A stretch of 64,000 nucleotides of DNA. It comes from Pseudomonas sp. Marseille-Q3773. Its GTDB lineage: Bacteria > Pseudomonadota > Gammaproteobacteria > Pseudomonadales > Pseudomonadaceae. Shown here piece by piece: positions 1 to 8,602 of the stretch. Positions within the stretch are counted from its first letter, which is position 1, and each line of letters begins with the position of its first letter. The notes beneath the pieces are model-generated. The model did not search any database and was not told the origin of the DNA. It saw only the letters and a list, made by a program, of their open reading frames with translations. Where the stretch lies: contig NZ_OU745390.1 of the NCBI RefSeq assembly GCF_916618955.1, forward strand, positions 2,542,001-2,606,000. The letters run 5' to 3'. A program made the position numbers and the translations under genes.

Positions 1-137
1 CGCATCAGCGGCCAGCTGGCGAAGGCCAGGATAGCCCCCCACAATAGCGCGGAAATGAATGGCGCCATAACCCACAGGGCGGCGCCGAGCAACGCCAGCA
101 GCAGAATCTGGATCAGCAGGCGGTCATTGTTGGCCAT
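1..137 (-). CDS. AI-2E family transporter, N-terminal fragment (gene runs off the left edge)
   Basis: Only the first 45 codons are in the window. Read on the minus strand from ATG at 137, the protein starts MANNDRLLIQILLLALLG and continues as an alternating hydrophobic stretch, as in the first membrane helices of the AI-2E exporter/PerM family, polytopic inner-membrane proteins of uncertain substrate. The DUF4892 gene is upstream on the same strand and its stop lies only 12 bases before this start, so the two are probably co-transcribed. The family call rests on a short N-terminus and could change once the rest of the gene is seen. Confidence 0.55.
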   Translation of the reverse strand, partial: MANNDRLLIQILLLALLGAALWVMAPFISALLWGAILAFASWPLM

Positions 138-149
138 GGTGACGCTCAC

Positions 150-944
150 TCAACGGATCAGTTCCAGGTGCAGGCCATCGGTGGGCGCCGTGCCGACTTC
201 GAGCCGGCCGTCACGCACGCCAGCCTTGACCAGTTGTTCACGCCAGGCCCCGGCCTGGGCGCCACTCAGGCTTGCGCGTAAGGTGCTGTCGAGGTTCAGG
301 CTGCGCGCCAGCAAAGTCACCCAGCTGTCACTTGGCTCAGCAAGGTCCGGGTAGTCGAGTTTGCCGGTGTCACGCATTTCGCGCAGCACCGTGGCGGCGG
401 TGGGCAGAATTTCGCCCAGTGGGCTGCCAGCAACGAATTCTTCCACATGCAGGTAAGCGCGGCGGTTGCCCCGGGTGACGCTGTACAGCGCGACCAGGGT
501 ATCGGCCTCCTCGGCCGAGCGGCGCAGGAGGATGAACGCCTGCTGCTCGTCACCGCCGTTCAAGCGGGCATTGGCGAACACATCGTTGGCCCACAGGCTG
601 GCCTCGCCGCAATCGCGGCCCTGGCACCAGAACAGCGGGTAGCCGCCCTCCTGCTGCAGCGTTTCGCGGGCACTGGTGAACGCTTCGCGCGCGCTGCGTT
701 CGACCGGTAGTTCATAGGTGACCGAGCTGACCTGGCCGCGGCTTTCTATCTTGTCTTCGACGCGCAGGCGGCCGCTGATCTTGCGCAGCGGGCCCATGGG
801 GTAGACGCGCTCCTGCTCCACGGCCGGGCGCTGGTCGACCACCTTGGCGTCCACCGGTACCGGCAGGCTGCCGGCCCACAGCAAGGGACTGGCCAGTGCG
901 AGGCAGCCGGCGAAAGCCGTGCGGATGGAAACGGGCGCGCTCAT
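150..944 (-). CDS. DUF4892 domain exported protein
   Basis: A 264-residue protein. I chose ATG 944 because it is followed by a typical Sec signal peptide (MSAPVSIRTAFAGC... ending LLWAGS, about residues 1-24); the open frame continues 41 codons upstream without signal-like sequence. The mature part matches my memory of the DUF4892 family common in Pseudomonas (VDAKVVDQRPAVEQERVYPMG early; YPLFWCQGRDCGEAS with two cysteines in the middle; a C-terminal part resembling OmpA-like or stress-related domains). The function is unknown; a periplasmic location is inferred. The start codon overlaps the stop of a 20-codon open frame with a better ribosome site (ATGA overlap), which suggests translational coupling. 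It is followed closely by the transporter gene. Confidence 0.75.
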   Translation of the reverse strand: MSAPVSIRTAFAGCLALASPLLWAGSLPVPVDAKVVDQRPAVEQERVYPMGPLRKISGRLRVEDKIESRGQVSSVTYELPVERSAREAFTSARETLQQEGGYPLFWCQGRDCGEASLWANDVFANARLNGGDEQQAFILLRRSAEEADTLVALYSVTRGNRRAYLHVEEFVAGSPLGEILPTAATVLREMRDTGKLDYPDLAEPSDSWVTLLARSLNLDSTLRASLSGAQAGAWREQLVKAGVRDGRLEVGTAPTDGLHLELIR

Positions 945-1003
945 CGGCGACCCATACGGCGCCGCGCGCCGGGTTGAAGCTCCAGGATGTCTGGCAGTTG
1001 CAT
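941..1003 (-). CDS. possible 20-codon upstream open frame coupled to the DUF4892 gene
   Basis: On the minus strand ATG 1003 is preceded by CAGGGAGACAACC, a good Shine-Dalgarno sequence at normal spacing, and encodes MQLPDILELQPGARRRMGRR. It ends in a TGA that overlaps the ATG of the DUF4892 gene as ATGA. The DUF4892 start itself has only a weak ribosome site (GGGTCGCCG), so ribosomes that terminate here may be what starts it. The peptide is Arg-rich at its end (six Arg in the last eight residues including the RRR and RR runs). It may be only a leader and not a functional product. Confidence 0.45.
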   Translation of the reverse strand: MQLPDILELQPGARRRMGRR

Positions 1004-1272
1004 GGTTGTCTCCCTGTTCAACCCGCCAAGCCTCGGCAGTTGTCCGGTGCAAGTCAAGCATAGCCAATCAGACGTTTGAAACAGTCTGCGACAAGAGCAC
1101 CGCGCTGCATCCCTGACCTGCCGTCGACTACTCATGATCACACTTTCACGATTTTAGCAACCCACCAGGACCTGATAATTCTGTCAGGTTACAGCCCCTG
1201 AGGGGCGGCATATAAATGAAAGGCAGATATCAACCGCCACCTGGCACTTATTAGTCAATCAAGGAACACCCC
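1004..1272. promoter_or_regulatory. divergent regulatory region between DUF4892 and the Ig-like protein gene
   Basis: Toward the plus strand there is a sigma-70-like promoter: TTACAG (1189-1194), a 16-base spacer, then TATAAA (1211-1216), about 57 bases before the ATG at 1273. The spacer contains GCCCCTGAGGGGC, a palindrome (1194-1206), and just upstream lies CCTGATAATTCTGTCAGG (1171-1188), with CCTGA/TCAGG arms. Two inverted repeats on and next to the promoter look like operators. The promoter for the minus-strand DUF4892 unit is not obvious by eye. Confidence 0.5.
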
Positions 1273-3291
1273 ATGAACAGCAAGTCTCCCACGCTGACCG
1301 CGCAGCAAGCGCGTGATGTTTATATTCAAAGTAGAATTTCACGCCGCACGCTGGCTAACAAGTCGATCATCCAGGCAAACCTGCCGGCGCTGGAGTTTCC
1401 GGACACTTTGCCGAATGATGCAGGCAATGAGGTCAATTTGATTCCCACAGCCATGCTGTCCGACCCACTTAAATCGATCCTTCCAACGGCCTGGCAGGGC
1501 GGTGTACCGGCAGAGTTTAAGGTTTTCGTCGATGACGATGAAGAAAACCCTGTTCATTCCGACAGTTACGAGACCATGCCGTCATTCCCGTTAGACTTCA
1601 ACATCCCCCCTGACCGCTTTTTAACTCAAGGAATTTACAATGTCCGCTATAGGATCCAAACACGCGGCGCCCTCGAAGACTCGGACAACACAGTGTTCAC
1701 CGTGGACCGAGACGACCCCCAGCGGAATAATGAGCCCGATCAGTTGGAGCTCACAACCGATAGAATCAACCTCAAGTATCTGGATGACAACGGCGGCCTT
1801 CCTTTCAGCATTCCTGCATTCAGTTATGCCCGCCCTGGCGACTATTGCATCATCTACATGAAAAAACCCGGTATGGGAGAAGAAACTGAAGTACTGCGCA
1901 CCCCTGCTCGCCCTGTAGCCGGGTTTGACCCAACTGCGCCAACGACTGGCACCATTCCCAGGAACCAGTTCGTCGACGATAACAATGACCCGCTGTTCTC
2001 CGACGGTACCGTAGAACTTTCCTACCTGGCGATGTCCCGCGCTGGCAACCAAACCAAGCGACCTCTAGTCACCAGCGTGCAGATGGCCTTCCTGCCAGAG
2101 CCCAGCGGGCTTCAGCTTGCCGTTATCCCTCTGGCGGCCGAGGCCCCGGCCCTGATCGATCGTGCCGACGCCATTCTCGGCGTTACCGTACAAGCCCCGC
2201 AATTCCAAAACCATCAACCTACAGACGTGGTGGTTTTCAAATGGGGCAATCGGATCTTTGATCGTGTCACGGTCGGGGCACTGCCCTCTTGGCCAATCGA
2301 GTCCAGCGTATTGGGCTATCCAATTCTGATTGCAGAGGGCGATTCCGCCGGCGAAGGCCCGAAAGATGTGGTTGTCACATATTCCGTGGTGCGCGGGTTG
2401 CTGACTTACGACCCTGCCAGCTCAGTGTCGACCTCGGTCAACCTGGTGATCCCTGGCCCGGAGAACCCTGACCCAGGCCCGGAAAACCCGGCACTGGGCA
2501 CCGTGACGGTGCGTGGCGGCGGCACGGACCCGGTCGACAACGAGATCCGGGTGGCCGATAAAAACCTGCCTGTTACAGTGACCTTGCCCCTCTTGTCGCC
2601 TGCGCTGCCTGCCGATGATGTGCTCGAAGTGGTATGGAACGGGAAGCCAACCGGCGCCACATACACCGTGACGGGAGGCGAAGAAACCGAATTCAGCATT
2701 ACAGTTCCGTATTCGGTAGTCGAGGAACACGGCGATAACCCGGCTATGCCTGTGCAGATGAGCCTGACTTCCGGCGACCTGGATGTGCCGCCGGGGAACG
2801 TCCCTGTCACGGTAGCGACGAATGTCAAAGTTGATACCTTCGAGTTGGGCGCACTCACCCCGCCAACCTTCCCGGATAAAGTACGCCCCCCCTTCAACTC
2901 CATCGGCTGCGGCGAAAAGATCTGGGAAGGGGCACGCTTCAAAGTAGAAGGCGACGCGGTGAACTTCACCGACAAAGATACTGTGACCGTGCATTGGGAG
3001 GGCCGTGTATCCGAAGCTGACGATACAGTCATTCCTGATACCAAGGGCAGCCAGGATTTCATCCTCACGGCAGAGCAGGCTGCCCAAGGCTTCGAACATC
3101 GCATTCCATTCCAGGACTTTCTCGACAAGGTGGCAGACGCCGAGGGGATCATGGTGGCCTGGTATCACCTGACCAAAGTTTCCGGGGCCAACGCGCCCTC
3201 GGAAGAAATATTCGTCTACCCGTCCTACACCACGCCAAGTGGATGCAAATGTACCGATGCTGATATTTGCAGTGTGGTAGCCAAGCGATAA
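1273..3291 (+). CDS. large Ig-like repeat protein of unknown function (paralogue A)
   Basis: A 672-residue acidic protein that I do not recognise as any characterised family. It starts after AAGGAACACCCC and has no signal peptide: the N-terminus is polar (MNSKSPTLTAQQARDVY). The sequence looks like tandem beta-sandwich domains of roughly 100-130 residues, each with a strand ending in a Trp-containing motif (VVFKWGNR, VEVVWNGK, VTVHWEGR). A Pro/Gly/Asn/Glu linker (PGPENPDPGPENP) near residue 400 divides the protein. The C-terminus is Cys-rich (GCKCTDADICS). YLDDNGG at 169-175 has a counterpart at 147-153 of the protein encoded at 5795, and the overall order is the same, so the two are paralogues. 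Codon use and GC look lower than the surrounding core genes, which suggests an accessory gene. Confidence 0.7.
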   Translation: MNSKSPTLTAQQARDVYIQSRISRRTLANKSIIQANLPALEFPDTLPNDAGNEVNLIPTAMLSDPLKSILPTAWQGGVPAEFKVFVDDDEENPVHSDSYETMPSFPLDFNIPPDRFLTQGIYNVRYRIQTRGALEDSDNTVFTVDRDDPQRNNEPDQLELTTDRINLKYLDDNGGLPFSIPAFSYARPGDYCIIYMKKPGMGEETEVLRTPARPVAGFDPTAPTTGTIPRNQFVDDNNDPLFSDGTVELSYLAMSRAGNQTKRPLVTSVQMAFLPEPSGLQLAVIPLAAEAPALIDRADAILGVTVQAPQFQNHQPTDVVVFKWGNRIFDRVTVGALPSWPIESSVLGYPILIAEGDSAGEGPKDVVVTYSVVRGLLTYDPASSVSTSVNLVIPGPENPDPGPENPALGTVTVRGGGTDPVDNEIRVADKNLPVTVTLPLLSPALPADDVLEVVWNGKPTGATYTVTGGEETEFSITVPYSVVEEHGDNPAMPVQMSLTSGDLDVPPGNVPVTVATNVKVDTFELGALTPPTFPDKVRPPFNSIGCGEKIWEGARFKVEGDAVNFTDKDTVTVHWEGRVSEADDTVIPDTKGSQDFILTAEQAAQGFEHRIPFQDFLDKVADAEGIMVAWYHLTKVSGANAPSEEIFVYPSYTTPSGCKCTDADICSVVAKR

Positions 3292-3300
3292 GGCAGCAGC

Positions 3301-3337
3301 GATGAGACTGCGTTTGGTTAAAAACCGCAGCCTCATC
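3301..3337. terminator. hairpin after paralogue A, possible terminator
   Basis: GATGAGACTGCG (3301-3312) pairs with CGCAGCCTCATC (3326-3337) with one mismatch and a 13-base loop. There is no proper T-run after it (AGAATAATCC), so termination is uncertain; it might instead be an mRNA end-stabilising or attenuating hairpin. Confidence 0.4.
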
Positions 3338-3456
3338 AGAATAATCCTACAGAACAAGAAGGCAAGCTCTAGCAATCTACGTCTTTTGTGACGGGGGTCG
3401 GCGAGCGGTCATAACTGTTCGTTACCCCTCTCCTATTACCCAAAGGGGAGCGCACG

Positions 3457-5766
3457 ATGTCGGTACTTCGCCATCCTGAATACAGCAATATCGCCAGATC
3501 TACCCTAGTTGCCTGCTTGGCCACAGTAGCGTGGCCAGCACTCGCCAATCAGGTGCTGGACAAGGAAACACGCACACTACCCGATGGCACCCCTGCGGAC
3601 AGTTATACCCTGCTCAATGGTTCGGAACTGACCGTCAACTCAGGCAGTATCCTCAGCGCCGCAGCCAATAACTCGACCCTCAACATCAATAATGCCCAAT
3701 CTGGCCGAGTCACCGCCATCGGTTCACAGGTGAATCTCAATAACGCTCAGTTGACGGGCGATGGCCTGTTCACGCAAGCGTTGAACCTTTCCGCCAGCAA
3801 CGCGCTCGTCAACGGCTCGACATTGACCAATGTAGGCGCCACAGGTGCCGCTTTAGCGGTGACCACCAGCTTTGATGGCACCGTTTCAAATGCGCGCCTG
3901 GTCGACAGCACTGTTCTCGGTGCCGACGAAGGCATCTACGTCACTGACCGCAGCACACTGGAACTGATCAACACCTCCGTCGACACACGCGACGACAAGG
4001 GTGTCGGCCTGACCCTTGAAGCTGCGTCAGCAACCGCCAGTGGCGGGCGCATCGAGGGAGGCCAGCATGGCGTCTCGTTCGGCAAAGGCCGCGGCGATGC
4101 CAACGATAGCAAACTGACCCTGGACGGCACTGCCGTGGTGGGCCGCAACGGCTCGGCGATAAAGGTCGGCAGCGGCACCAACGCCACCATCGAAATACTC
4201 AACGGCGCAACCCTCAGTGGCCACGACGGTTTGATGCTGGAGGTCAGCGAGGCCTCTCAGGCCAGCGTGAGTGTCGCCAATGCTGTGCTCAAGGGGGATA
4301 TTTCGGTCACCGGCAATAGCCTCGCCGACCTGGATTTCAACGGTGCGGCGATGGAAGGTGACATCCGCAACGAAGCCGGCAGCACCACCAACCTCACCCT
4401 GCGCAACAACGCCAACCTGATTGGCAGCCTCGACAATGTAACAAAGTTGACGGTTGATACAGGCCACTGGCAGATGACCGCAGACAGCTCCGTCAAGGAT
4501 CTTGCACTGGCCAACGGGGTGGTCAGCCTCGGCAATGCTGGCGAGTTCTACCAATTGTCGGTGGAGAATCTTTCGGGTAACGGCCGCTTTGTCACCTCTG
4601 CCGATTTCTCGGTTCAGAACACCAGCTTTCTCACGATCAGTGGCCAGGCAACCGGCAATCACGAACTGATGGTCCGCAGCACCGGCCTCGATCCCGCAAG
4701 CGACGTCAGCCTGCATGTGATTCATGCTGAAACAGGGGATGCCGAATTTGCGTTGGTGGGGGGTACCGCTGACCTGGGTGCATGGTCCTATAAACTGGTT
4801 AAAGACGCGAACGGCCAGGACTGGTATCTCGACGGCAGCAGCCGCAGCGTCGGCCCAGGCACTCGCGCCGCCATGGCATTGTTCAACACGGCCCCGACCG
4901 TATGGTATGGCGAGCTGGCCTCACTGCGCAGTCGCATGGGTGAATTGCGCTATAGCGAAGGTCGCCAAGCGGGTGTGTGGATGCGCACCTACGGCAGTAA
5001 ATACAACGTTGCCGATGCTTCCGGAGTCGGCTACAGCCAGAATCAGAACGGTATTACCTTCGGCGCCGATGCCCCCCTGCCGTTTGGCGATGGCCAATGG
5101 CTGATTGGCATGCTCGCGGGTCACAGCCGTTCGGACCTGGATCTCACCCGCGGCACCACCGGTTCCATCGACAGCTACTACGCCGGTGCCTATACCACCT
5201 GGCTGGACGCGCAGAGCGGCTATTACTTCGACGCCCTGCTCAAGTTCAACCGCTATCAGAACAACGCCAAGGTCGCTTTCAGCGATGGCCAGCGTGCCAA
5301 AGGCGACTATGACAACCATGGCCTGGGCACCACGGTCGAGTTCGGTCGCCACATCAAGCTCGATCAAGGGTATTTCCTCGAGCCCTATGCCCAGCTGTCG
5401 GCCGTGTTCATCCAGTCCCAGGATTATGCCCTGAGCAATGGCCTGCAAACTGAAGGCGATCAGACCCGCTCCTATCTCGGCAAGCTTGGCGCCACCGCTG
5501 GCCGGCGCTTCGAGCTGGACAACGGCCGCAGCCTGCAACCCTATGTAAAGGCAGCCTATGCCCACGAATTCGCCCAAAACAACAAGGCCCGGGTGAACGA
5601 CAACGTGTTCAACAACGACTTGTCCGGCTCACGGGCAGAGTTGGGCGTGGGGGTGGCGGTGCAGCTGTCGCGTAGCTTCCAGCTGCATGCCGACTTCGAC
5701 TACAGCAATGGCGAGCATATCGAACAGCCCTACGGCTTTAATCTGGGCGCGCGCTATTTCTGGTGA
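3457..5766 (+). CDS. autotransporter (type Va) with pertactin-like passenger and C-terminal beta-barrel
   Basis: A 769-residue protein with a strong ribosome site (AAAGGGGAGCGCACG) before ATG 3457. Residues 1-30 form a signal peptide (ARSTLVACLATVAWPALA, then NQV). Residues of about 35-460 are Asn/Ser/Thr/Gly-rich repeats (LNGSELTVNSGS, NNAQLTGDGLFTQ), typical of a right-handed beta-helix passenger. The linker VWYGELASLRSRMGELRYS and WMRTYG begin the translocator, and the last 260 or so residues are amphipathic barrel strands ending RYFW; a terminal aromatic is the usual BAM recognition feature. No protease triad or RGD motif stands out, so an adhesin or surface protein is more likely than an enzyme. 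It is flanked by two related Ig-like proteins; the downstream gene starts 28 bases after its stop, probably in the same transcript. Confidence 0.88.
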   Translation: MSVLRHPEYSNIARSTLVACLATVAWPALANQVLDKETRTLPDGTPADSYTLLNGSELTVNSGSILSAAANNSTLNINNAQSGRVTAIGSQVNLNNAQLTGDGLFTQALNLSASNALVNGSTLTNVGATGAALAVTTSFDGTVSNARLVDSTVLGADEGIYVTDRSTLELINTSVDTRDDKGVGLTLEAASATASGGRIEGGQHGVSFGKGRGDANDSKLTLDGTAVVGRNGSAIKVGSGTNATIEILNGATLSGHDGLMLEVSEASQASVSVANAVLKGDISVTGNSLADLDFNGAAMEGDIRNEAGSTTNLTLRNNANLIGSLDNVTKLTVDTGHWQMTADSSVKDLALANGVVSLGNAGEFYQLSVENLSGNGRFVTSADFSVQNTSFLTISGQATGNHELMVRSTGLDPASDVSLHVIHAETGDAEFALVGGTADLGAWSYKLVKDANGQDWYLDGSSRSVGPGTRAAMALFNTAPTVWYGELASLRSRMGELRYSEGRQAGVWMRTYGSKYNVADASGVGYSQNQNGITFGADAPLPFGDGQWLIGMLAGHSRSDLDLTRGTTGSIDSYYAGAYTTWLDAQSGYYFDALLKFNRYQNNAKVAFSDGQRAKGDYDNHGLGTTVEFGRHIKLDQGYFLEPYAQLSAVFIQSQDYALSNGLQTEGDQTRSYLGKLGATAGRRFELDNGRSLQPYVKAAYAHEFAQNNKARVNDNVFNNDLSGSRAELGVGVAVQLSRSFQLHADFDYSNGEHIEQPYGFNLGARYFW

Positions 5767-5794
5767 TGCGCCCATCACGATCAAGGATTAAACC

Positions 5795-7783
5795 ATGTCG
5801 AACCCAGCGCGCATCGCACCTGTTCTGGTCGCCCCGTCTCTACCCGATGCGCTGCCTCCACTCACAGGCGACACAGCGTTTCTGCTGCCGGTCATAAAAC
5901 GCACGGAACCACTGAAAGTCACCATCGACTCGCTGTGGGCCGCTCCCGCAGCGGTCAATGAGGTGGTTTTCTACTGGAAGAAGGTAGAGGTACTCAGGGA
6001 GACGGTCTTTGACCCCGACCCATCTCAATTTCCCATGCCGTTCCAGATCAGCCAGATAGACCTTTTGTCAGGTGCTCTGGACGAACTGTATTACACCGTG
6101 CAGACGACAGGTGGTACTGACGAATCGTTCAGAACCGAGCTCGACCTGGACAACATTGCACCCAACCTGGGATTGCGCCCGGCTGCCATACAGTTTCCTC
6201 AAGAGATTCTGGACAATGGGGTCACCGAGGCTTACCTGGACAACAACGGGGGGAAAGTCGTCAGCACGATCGCACGTTGGCCTGATATTCGCGAAGCGGA
6301 CGAAGTCTGGTACTACCTGCAGCCCTCGGCCAAGTCCGACAGCGAAACAGCTGCAGAAATTGGACACAAAGTCATCAGTGCAGCCGACCTTCTCCTACCG
6401 AAAATAGAACTGATATTCACGGGCGATGACTTCCGTGCATTGGGCCAGGTCAATTGCGTTGCCCACTATTTCCTCAAGGACCGCGCTGGCAACGAGGGCA
6501 GCGACAGTTTCGACAGCCCCATCATTGCAATCCACCTTGATCCTCCCCTGAGCCTCCTGCGCCCGGAAGTGCCACTGTATGATCTACGTGGCCTGATCGA
6601 TGAGGAGGCTGCCCGTGCCCCGGTGCAAGTCATCATTCCCGCCATGACGGGCATCATGCCGGGTGATCAGATCATCATCCATTGGGGCAGCCAACATCTG
6701 CCTGCGCGAACCATTACCGACCCGGAAGGCAATCCATTGCTGAGGGAAGATGTGCCCTATCGCATCGTTCAGGCGGCCGGCAACGGCACACTGCTGGTTG
6801 ACTACGATCTGTGGCGCGCAGGGGTTTCGCTGGGTGATTCACCGGATAAGCAAATAGAGGTCGATATCACCCTGCCGGGCGGACCTGATCCGGACCCAGA
6901 GACGCCCGAACATGAAAACCTCAAGCTGCCGGTAGCTCTGGGTGACAGCGGCGTGCCCAATGTTATTTCGTTGGCCGACCAGGAGTTGCCGGCCGAAGTG
7001 ATCATCGAATGGTTCGGCGAGAACGGTGAAGAAGTTTTCCTGCAGGATGACCGACTCGAAGCCTTGTGGGCGAGTATCACCTTGCCCTATGTAATTCTGC
7101 CCAACGACGTCATTGCCAAGCAGGCATTGAAACTGCCGATCACCAGCGCGCAGATCAAGATGGCAGGCCAAGGCACCAAGGTGCTGAGCTATAACGTGAC
7201 TCGCGACTTGCCGGGCCATCCGGGCTCGAGCAATACAGCCTACTCGCGACCGCAGAACTTCCTGGTGGTGGATGGTACCGAGTTGCCAGGCGGCGGCGCC
7301 CCATTGCCGCCCGGCGACTTTCCGGAGAAAAACCAGTTCAATACCATCAACAACGCCGCCGCGATCGACGGCACACCCTACGAGATCAAGCTTGACTACC
7401 TAAATGCGGCGGTGGGCGACATCATCGAATTCAAATTCCGTGGGCACATGGGGGCAGGCGATGACCCTGCGCTTGACCCCGCCCACCCCATCGAAGGCTC
7501 CTATACCGAGGATCGCCACACAGTCGATCAGGACGACCTCGACCGTGGCAGTTATGCGTTCACGGTGGCCAAGGAATACCTCAACCGACGCCCAGGCACA
7601 TGGTCGGGCAATGGCTATCACTGGATCAGCAATAAAGCAGGAACCGCCCCTGGAGACGCCTACTACCATGTGCTGGTCGACGTCTACTTTCCAACCCCAT
7701 CGACGACACAGGCATCCACGAAAAAACGATTGAGTGTCGCGGCCACGCTGGCTGCACTGTGGTCATGGTTGAGATGCAAATGA
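5795..7783 (+). CDS. large Ig-like repeat protein of unknown function (paralogue B)
   Basis: A 662-residue protein following the autotransporter by 28 bases, with AAGGATTAAACC as ribosome site. As in paralogue A there is no signal peptide, and the architecture is tandem Ig-like beta domains with repeated Trp-containing strands (VVFYWKKVEV, IIIHWGSQHL), the YLDNNGG motif at 147-153, and a Pro/Asp/Glu linker (PGGPDPDPETPEHEN) in the middle. The last 33 codons run antisense to the 3' end of the neighbouring hydrolase gene, so the C-terminal tail (LSVAATLAALWSWLRCK) may be an accidental extension. The function is unknown. The arrangement suggests work linked to the autotransporter, but nothing in the sequence proves it. 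Confidence 0.7.
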   Translation: MSNPARIAPVLVAPSLPDALPPLTGDTAFLLPVIKRTEPLKVTIDSLWAAPAAVNEVVFYWKKVEVLRETVFDPDPSQFPMPFQISQIDLLSGALDELYYTVQTTGGTDESFRTELDLDNIAPNLGLRPAAIQFPQEILDNGVTEAYLDNNGGKVVSTIARWPDIREADEVWYYLQPSAKSDSETAAEIGHKVISAADLLLPKIELIFTGDDFRALGQVNCVAHYFLKDRAGNEGSDSFDSPIIAIHLDPPLSLLRPEVPLYDLRGLIDEEAARAPVQVIIPAMTGIMPGDQIIIHWGSQHLPARTITDPEGNPLLREDVPYRIVQAAGNGTLLVDYDLWRAGVSLGDSPDKQIEVDITLPGGPDPDPETPEHENLKLPVALGDSGVPNVISLADQELPAEVIIEWFGENGEEVFLQDDRLEALWASITLPYVILPNDVIAKQALKLPITSAQIKMAGQGTKVLSYNVTRDLPGHPGSSNTAYSRPQNFLVVDGTELPGGGAPLPPGDFPEKNQFNTINNAAAIDGTPYEIKLDYLNAAVGDIIEFKFRGHMGAGDDPALDPAHPIEGSYTEDRHTVDQDDLDRGSYAFTVAKEYLNRRPGTWSGNGYHWISNKAGTAPGDAYYHVLVDVYFPTPSTTQASTKKRLSVAATLAALWSWLRCK

Positions 7784-8562
7784 TGACCACCCGGCAACAC
7801 CACCTGCTCGAACGGCACCTGCGCCAGCAGTTCGGCCTGCCGTGCCAGCATGCCGTCGGCCGCCACCACCAGGCAGGCCGGGCAGCTGACCCGGTTCACG
7901 AAGGCCATGGCCTGGGCCTGGCTCAGGCGCATCGGCGATGGCAGGGTCAGGCGACTGTCACTGCGCCAGCTGTAGCCGCCCGGCACCGGCATCAGGCCGC
8001 GCTGGGCAAGGAGTTCGGCGGCTTCGCGACTAACCGCGACCATGCCTTTCATGCGTGCCTGCACGCCCTCCTCCACGGTCGGGTAAACCGTTTTGCGCTT
8101 GCCGTTCAAGCGCAGTTGGGCCTGCAGGGCCATGCCTAAACGCTCTCCGGCATCAGGGTCGTCGCCTGTCGGTGGGATGACGCCATCGATCAAGGCCAGG
8201 TGGCTGACCCGATCCGGCAGCGCCCCCGCCAACTGCACTGAAATAATCGCGCCAAGCGAATGCCCAAGCAGGGCGAATTTTCTCCAGCCCAGTTGCTCGG
8301 CAACCTGCAGAACGTCATGGGCATAGTCGGGCAACGAGTAACCTGCCCCCATTGGTCGGTGTTCGGAATAGCCATGCCCGGCCAGGTCCAGCGCGACGAT
8401 GCGCAAGCCGTTCAGCAAGGGTGCCAGGCGGGCAAAACTGTTGGCGTTGTCCAGCCAACCGTGCAGGGCAATCACGGGCAGGCCATCGGCAGGACCGAAC
8501 AGGTGCGCAGCCAATTCAATATGGCCCAGACTCAGGCGGACTTCATCAACATGGGCGCTCAT
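7684..8562 (-). CDS. alpha/beta hydrolase
   Basis: A 292-residue alpha/beta-hydrolase-fold protein. Visible signatures are HGWLDNANSF (oxyanion strand region, residues about 34-43), ALDLAGHGYS, the nucleophile elbow GHSLGA (Ser near residue 100), and a late GGHHLHL that supplies the catalytic His. It has no signal peptide, so it is cytoplasmic; the substrate (ester, lactone or C-C bond) cannot be read from sequence. The terminal 33 codons or so overlap paralogue B on the other strand; the tail after LNRFF (VDACVVDGVGK) looks non-conserved, as if the original 3' end was replaced by the neighbouring insert. The catalytic core is intact. Confidence 0.85.
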   Translation of the reverse strand: MSAHVDEVRLSLGHIELAAHLFGPADGLPVIALHGWLDNANSFARLAPLLNGLRIVALDLAGHGYSEHRPMGAGYSLPDYAHDVLQVAEQLGWRKFALLGHSLGAIISVQLAGALPDRVSHLALIDGVIPPTGDDPDAGERLGMALQAQLRLNGKRKTVYPTVEEGVQARMKGMVAVSREAAELLAQRGLMPVPGGYSWRSDSRLTLPSPMRLSQAQAMAFVNRVSCPACLVVAADGMLARQAELLAQVPFEQVVLPGGHHLHLNHDHSAASVAATLNRFFVDACVVDGVGK

Positions 8563-8602
8563 GCTTGGCTCCTATGCTCAACAGGGTGCAATAGCTGATC
8601 CA

